Below, one piece after another: positions 60,834 to 64,000 of a stretch of 64,000 bases of DNA. The notes below the pieces were generated by a model that had not been told where the DNA came from, did not search any database, and worked only from the letters and a program-made list of their open reading frames with translations. Position 1 is the stretch's first letter; each line of letters opens with the position of its first letter. The translations under genes and the position numbers were made by a program. This DNA comes from Bacillota bacterium (GTDB taxonomy: Bacteria > Bacteroidota > Bacteroidia > Bacteroidales > Bacteroidaceae): assembly GCA_023664625.1 (NCBI GenBank), contig JAMPFD010000011.1, positions 1-64,000 of the forward strand, read 5' to 3'.

Positions 60834-61682
60834 ATGAAAAAGGTTTATTTTATTTCCGATGCACATCTCGGCAGCTGGGGAATTCCTCATGCGAGGATGC
60901 AGGAACGCAGGCTTGTCAGATTCCTTGACGCAATCAAGAGTCAGGCAAAGGCAGTGTACCTGCTTGGCGACATGTTCGACTTCTGGTACGAATGGAAGTA
61001 TGCCGTGCCGAAGGGCTATACCCGTTTCCTTGGGAAGATATCCGAACTTACAGATATGGGAGTGGAGGTTCATTACTTCACGGGGAATCATGATATATGG
61101 ATGTACGGTTATCTTGAGGAGGAATGTGGGGTCATAATGCACCGCGAGCCTGCCACGCTGGAGATATATAATAAGGTGTTCTATCTCGCCCATGGCGACG
61201 GACTGGGTGATCCGGACAAGGAGTTCAAGCTCATCCGCGGTGTTTTCCACAACAGGTGGTGCCAGCGTCTGTTCTCTGTGCTGCATCCACGTTTGTCCAT
61301 GTGGTTCGGACTTTCATGGGCAAAGCATTCGAGAATGAAGCGTGAGCGGCAGGTGGCGGCAGAGCATGATCGCGTCAGACAAGGGGCTGAGGGCACCAGG
61401 TTTAACGGAAATGTATGCAGCCGCTACAACAGCTCCGGTGAGCTGGAGTATCTCGGTGAGGATAAGGAACATCTGGTGCTTTACTCAAAGGAGTATATCG
61501 CAACTCATCCTGATGTCGATTACTGTATCTACGGGCACCGGCATATAGAGCTTGACCTTATGCTTTCCGCTGACAAGCGAATGCTTATTCTCGGCGACTG
61601 GATAACACAGTTTACCTATGCAGTATTTGACGGGGAGCATCTGCTGATGTCTGAATACGAAGAAGGCGCGACACAGTTTTAG
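60834..61682 (+). CDS. LpxH-like UDP-2,3-diacylglucosamine diphosphatase
   Basis: Starting at ATG 60834 (MKKVYFISDAHLGSWG), the protein is 282 aa. Calcineurin-type metal motifs are present: SDAHLG, LLGDMFDFWYEW, FTGNHDIWM, LAHGDGLG and CIYGHRHIELDL. LpxH hydrolyses UDP-2,3-diacylglucosamine to lipid X in lipid A synthesis. In-frame sequence upstream to 60747 lacks conserved residues. A strong terminator follows. Confidence 0.88.
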   Translation: MKKVYFISDAHLGSWGIPHARMQERRLVRFLDAIKSQAKAVYLLGDMFDFWYEWKYAVPKGYTRFLGKISELTDMGVEVHYFTGNHDIWMYGYLEEECGVIMHREPATLEIYNKVFYLAHGDGLGDPDKEFKLIRGVFHNRWCQRLFSVLHPRLSMWFGLSWAKHSRMKRERQVAAEHDRVRQGAEGTRFNGNVCSRYNSSGELEYLGEDKEHLVLYSKEYIATHPDVDYCIYGHRHIELDLMLSADKRMLILGDWITQFTYAVFDGEHLLMSEYEEGATQF

Positions 61683-61704
61683 TCTGTGACGCGCCTTTCT
61701 TTTT
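61663..61704 (+). terminator. Rho-independent terminator after the LpxH-like gene
   Basis: AAGGCGCGACACAG and CTGTGACGCGCCTT form a stem with a single bulge around TTTTAGT, followed by TCTTTTT. The hairpin overlaps the stop codon. Confidence 0.85.
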
Positions 61705-61801
61705 CAGTCGCTTTCTCTTGCCGGGGTGAGAATGACTGTCGTGTGCATCCGCAAGGACGGCTGGATGCTGTGAAAATATGAATTTGTAAGTTGGGAAGTT
61801 T

Positions 61802-62770
61802 TTATTTTTGACATCCGCTCGGTTGCTTTCTTGCCTTTATGGCAGTGAATGTAATGACGGCAATGAAGGTTATGAGGATGATGGACATCTCCATGACATG
61901 CCCCATAGGATCTACCCATATCTCTTTGAAAAGCCCGTTGCGAGCGGCAATCTCAACGAAGGTCCAGAAGACGATGACAGTTGCGAGTGCGAAGCGTATG
62001 TTTCTGCCCCATGCGCCGATGCGGAGCTGCTTGCGGAACATGAGCAGCGATGCGGCTAGTGCTGCCGCTCCTATGGCAAATGTGACAGGATGTGAACTGC
62101 CGAGGAATATCGGGTCGTAGCAGAACATGAGGAGGAGGTAGAGCCCCCACATCATTATGTTCCACTCCATGAACACCACGATGCTTGCATGGTGTGCCAT
62201 CGGGCGAAGCTCGACATTTTCGTTGATGCCGCAGTGCTTTTGTATCCACAGCATGAAGTTACATCCTGTGCGGGAGCAGAAAAGATAGAGTACCATGAAC
62301 ATCATCCACATTCCGAAGGTTGCCGGCATGATAAGATATTCCGGGCGTGAGCCGCGGACTGCCTTTAAGTCGGCGCGGCTGAAGCTTTCTAGCGGCTGTC
62401 CGTTGATGAGAAAGTCATGGTTTACGGCAATGCCGTCGACATATTGTGATGTCGTCTGCACAATTCCGGAACCAACAAGGTCGCAGTGTGTGCCGTAGCG
62501 CTGTGCGTAATAGGCAAGGAGGAATTCCACCCAGCCTGTCCAGAAGAGCATGGCTCCGGTGATGCCAAATATAGTCTGTTTCGTGTCTCCTTTCTGCAAT
62601 GCGCCGAAGATGGTTATCACAAGCCCCGCAAATCCCATGAAAAAGGCACTGTAGTGCAGTGTTTCAGGAGACATGAGGTGCTCCATGAGTATCATCAGCG
62701 CATGCCCGATAGGCATGAGAAGCAGTACAACGAGGAAACTGCCGAGGGTCTTTCCGTAATGTAGTTTCAT
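61802..62770 (-). CDS. Multi-span membrane protein of unknown function
   Basis: This 322-aa protein has about eight membrane spans (LGSFLVVLLLMPIGHALMILME, FAGLVITIFGALQKG, LIMPATFGMWMMFMVLYLFC, MSIILITFIAVITFTAIKA). Several conserved-looking histidines sit at membrane edges (GHALMILMEHLMS, MAHHASIVVFMEWN, PMGHVMEM). The histidine pattern could suggest metal or haem binding, but no family is recognised. It stands alone on the minus strand beside the TonB receptor gene. Confidence 0.75.
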   Translation of the reverse strand: MKLHYGKTLGSFLVVLLLMPIGHALMILMEHLMSPETLHYSAFFMGFAGLVITIFGALQKGDTKQTIFGITGAMLFWTGWVEFLLAYYAQRYGTHCDLVGSGIVQTTSQYVDGIAVNHDFLINGQPLESFSRADLKAVRGSRPEYLIMPATFGMWMMFMVLYLFCSRTGCNFMLWIQKHCGINENVELRPMAHHASIVVFMEWNIMMWGLYLLLMFCYDPIFLGSSHPVTFAIGAAALAASLLMFRKQLRIGAWGRNIRFALATVIVFWTFVEIAARNGLFKEIWVDPMGHVMEMSIILITFIAVITFTAIKARKQPSGCQK

Positions 62771-62885
62771 GGTTTTACTGTTTTTATTGTTTACACTTTT
62801 TGTCAGGAAAGGCAGGCGGATGGCTAAGCGGATATAGCTGTCTGTGGCATGTCCGTCTGCGAAAGATAGGGGCGTATGTCTTGTT

Positions 62886-64000
62886 TCAGAATATTTTGTC
62901 TATCTCCAGTGACAGTCCTACCATGGCGTTGAAGCCTGTTGTGAGCGGCGCATTGTAGTAATAATAGTCAGGACGGTAGTTGAAAAGGTTGTCAAGCGTG
63001 AAGCTGACCTGTGCGAACGGCATTATGCGTGCCGTCATCTGCAGCTTCCAGAGTGAGTAGGCCGGATAGTGAACCTCGGCGGCCCCTTTTGTTATGTCGT
63101 ACATGTCAATATATTCAGTGTTGTCGACAGAGGACATTGCGCGTCCGGACAGCGCGATGTTCAGTCCGAAATCTTTGCAGAGCTGCTTATCCCAATCCAC
63201 GCGTGCGGTGAGAGAATGCGGTCTTGCAGGCATGTATTGGTTGACATTCGCCTCTGCGTCTTCATGAGAGAAGACGTATGACAGCTTGGCTCCTATACCG
63301 GTATGCCACCGTGCCTGTATGGTGGCCTCGATGTTGTATACATCCATCTTGCCGATGTTTACATAGTCAAGGTAGAGCTGTCGGTCGTCTCCCGGCATGT
63401 AATATGGAACACCTGTGGTGATTCTGTCCCTTACCTTGTTGTAGTATCCGGCAAGAGTGAAGTTGTAAGGTCCCCTGACATAGTCGGCTGAGATATTAAA
63501 GTTGTGGCTTGTCTCAGCTTTAAGGTCTTTGTTCCCTAAGACAATCCAGATGTTCGCCATATCAAAATCGTAGTATTTTTCCTTTAGTGTCGGCGCACGG
63601 AAGCCCATGCCGTAGGAAGCTCTGAAAGTGAGGTTGTGAAGCGGGGTGTAGCGTATGGAGAGCTTCGGCGTGGCGCGTGACATTCTTCCGTCGGAGAAAT
63701 AGTCATAGCGCATGGCACCCACGATTTCCCATTGTCTGTTGATTCGCCAGTCATATTGTGCGAAAATGTCGAGCGACTCCTGATGATGGTCGCTGTCAAG
63801 GTTTGAGTTCATGAGGTAATCGTACATATAGTCTCCGCCTACTGTAAGCATGCCGTCCTCTCCGAACCTGTGGTTGTAGAGCAGGCGCGTGATGTTCTGC
63901 ACGTTGGAGTAGCTGCGTATGTCAAGACTCTTTGCTCTCTGGAACTGTGATTTGTCATATTGGTCAAAGGAATATGACAGTTCCAAGTCATCCTTATCCG
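62886..64000 (-). CDS. TonB-dependent receptor, C-terminal part (5' end beyond window)
   Basis: The frame is open to the right edge. The roughly 370 visible residues are the barrel and C-terminus of a TonB-dependent receptor: FRASYGMGFRAPTLKEKYYDF, AETSHNFNISADYVRG, and the last strands KLQMTARIMPFAQVSFTLDNLFNYRPDYYYYNAPLTTGFNAMVG, ending with a terminal phenylalanine. These receptors import siderophores, cobalamin or haem, or glycans with a SusD partner. The substrate cannot be told from this part. Confidence 0.9.
   Translation of the reverse strand, partial: DKDDLELSYSFDQYDKSQFQRAKSLDIRSYSNVQNITRLLYNHRFGEDGMLTVGGDYMYDYLMNSNLDSDHHQESLDIFAQYDWRINRQWEIVGAMRYDYFSDGRMSRATPKLSIRYTPLHNLTFRASYGMGFRAPTLKEKYYDFDMANIWIVLGNKDLKAETSHNFNISADYVRGPYNFTLAGYYNKVRDRITTGVPYYMPGDDRQLYLDYVNIGKMDVYNIEATIQARWHTGIGAKLSYVFSHEDAEANVNQYMPARPHSLTARVDWDKQLCKDFGLNIALSGRAMSSVDNTEYIDMYDITKGAAEVHYPAYSLWKLQMTARIMPFAQVSFTLDNLFNYRPDYYYYNAPLTTGFNAMVGLSLEIDKIF

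Overview
The window looks like chromosome of a Bacteroidales bacterium, most likely Prevotella or a close relative. The reasons are the many TAnnTTTG promoter elements, a short (290 aa) primary sigma factor, DUF5686, BACON and NigD-like proteins, and an inositol-lipid gene cluster with the gene content described for gut Bacteroidetes. I did not compare it with any database.

Layout. 1-950: the end of an unidentified gene, then intergenic DNA with a 343-bp MITE-like element. 951-5822: a two-gene RADAR anti-phage system (RdrA ATPase, RdrB adenosine deaminase). 6162-8641: a NarL-type response regulator and a TPR histidine kinase. A second copy of the 343-bp element (8873-9215) follows in the same orientation, so the repeats bracket RADAR plus the two-component pair. 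9483-13501: four exported or membrane proteins, one of them a 48-aa protein. Their promoter carries the same 16-bp palindrome as the kinase promoter. 14135-24372: housekeeping genes (rpoD, RNase P RNA, a YihY protein, an aldose epimerase, a U32 protein, metA, leuB). 24373-32001: an RsiV-like lipoprotein, then the inositol-lipid operon (PgpA-like phosphatase, GtrA, CDP-alcohol phosphatidyltransferase, PAP2 protein, inositol-phosphate synthase) and a DUF5686 outer-membrane protein. 31998-36220: a solute symporter, a LysR regulator and a split ThrE-type exporter with a 59-aa leader protein.

36339-50434 is a complete type III-A CRISPR-Cas locus. One minus-strand operon runs cas6-cas10-csm2-csm3-csm4-csm5-Card1-like nuclease-CARF/HEPN protein-helicase-cas1-primase/polymerase-cas2, followed by a 14-repeat array. 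The Cas10 HD motif is degenerate but its GGDD is intact, so defence should act through cyclic oligoadenylate and two different CARF effectors. The CARF/HEPN effector has an extra C-terminal domain that may be a ring-nuclease-like module. The adaptation module includes a VirE-N primase/polymerase-like protein and a RecD-like helicase broken by one in-frame TGA.

50574-64000: ordinary chromosome (sugar isomerase-like protein, NigD-like lipoprotein, acyltransferase, ddl, rluD, PASTA protein, rpmH, efp, glycosyltransferase, radC, DUF59 protein, LpxH-like phosphatase, membrane protein, truncated TonB receptor).

The most unusual non-coding signal is a family of intergenic arrays of four short GGTAACC-type palindromes spaced exactly 22 bp apart, at three loci (near 13.7, 24.0 and 57.0 kb). 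A related 19-bp-spaced array lies at 25.3 kb.
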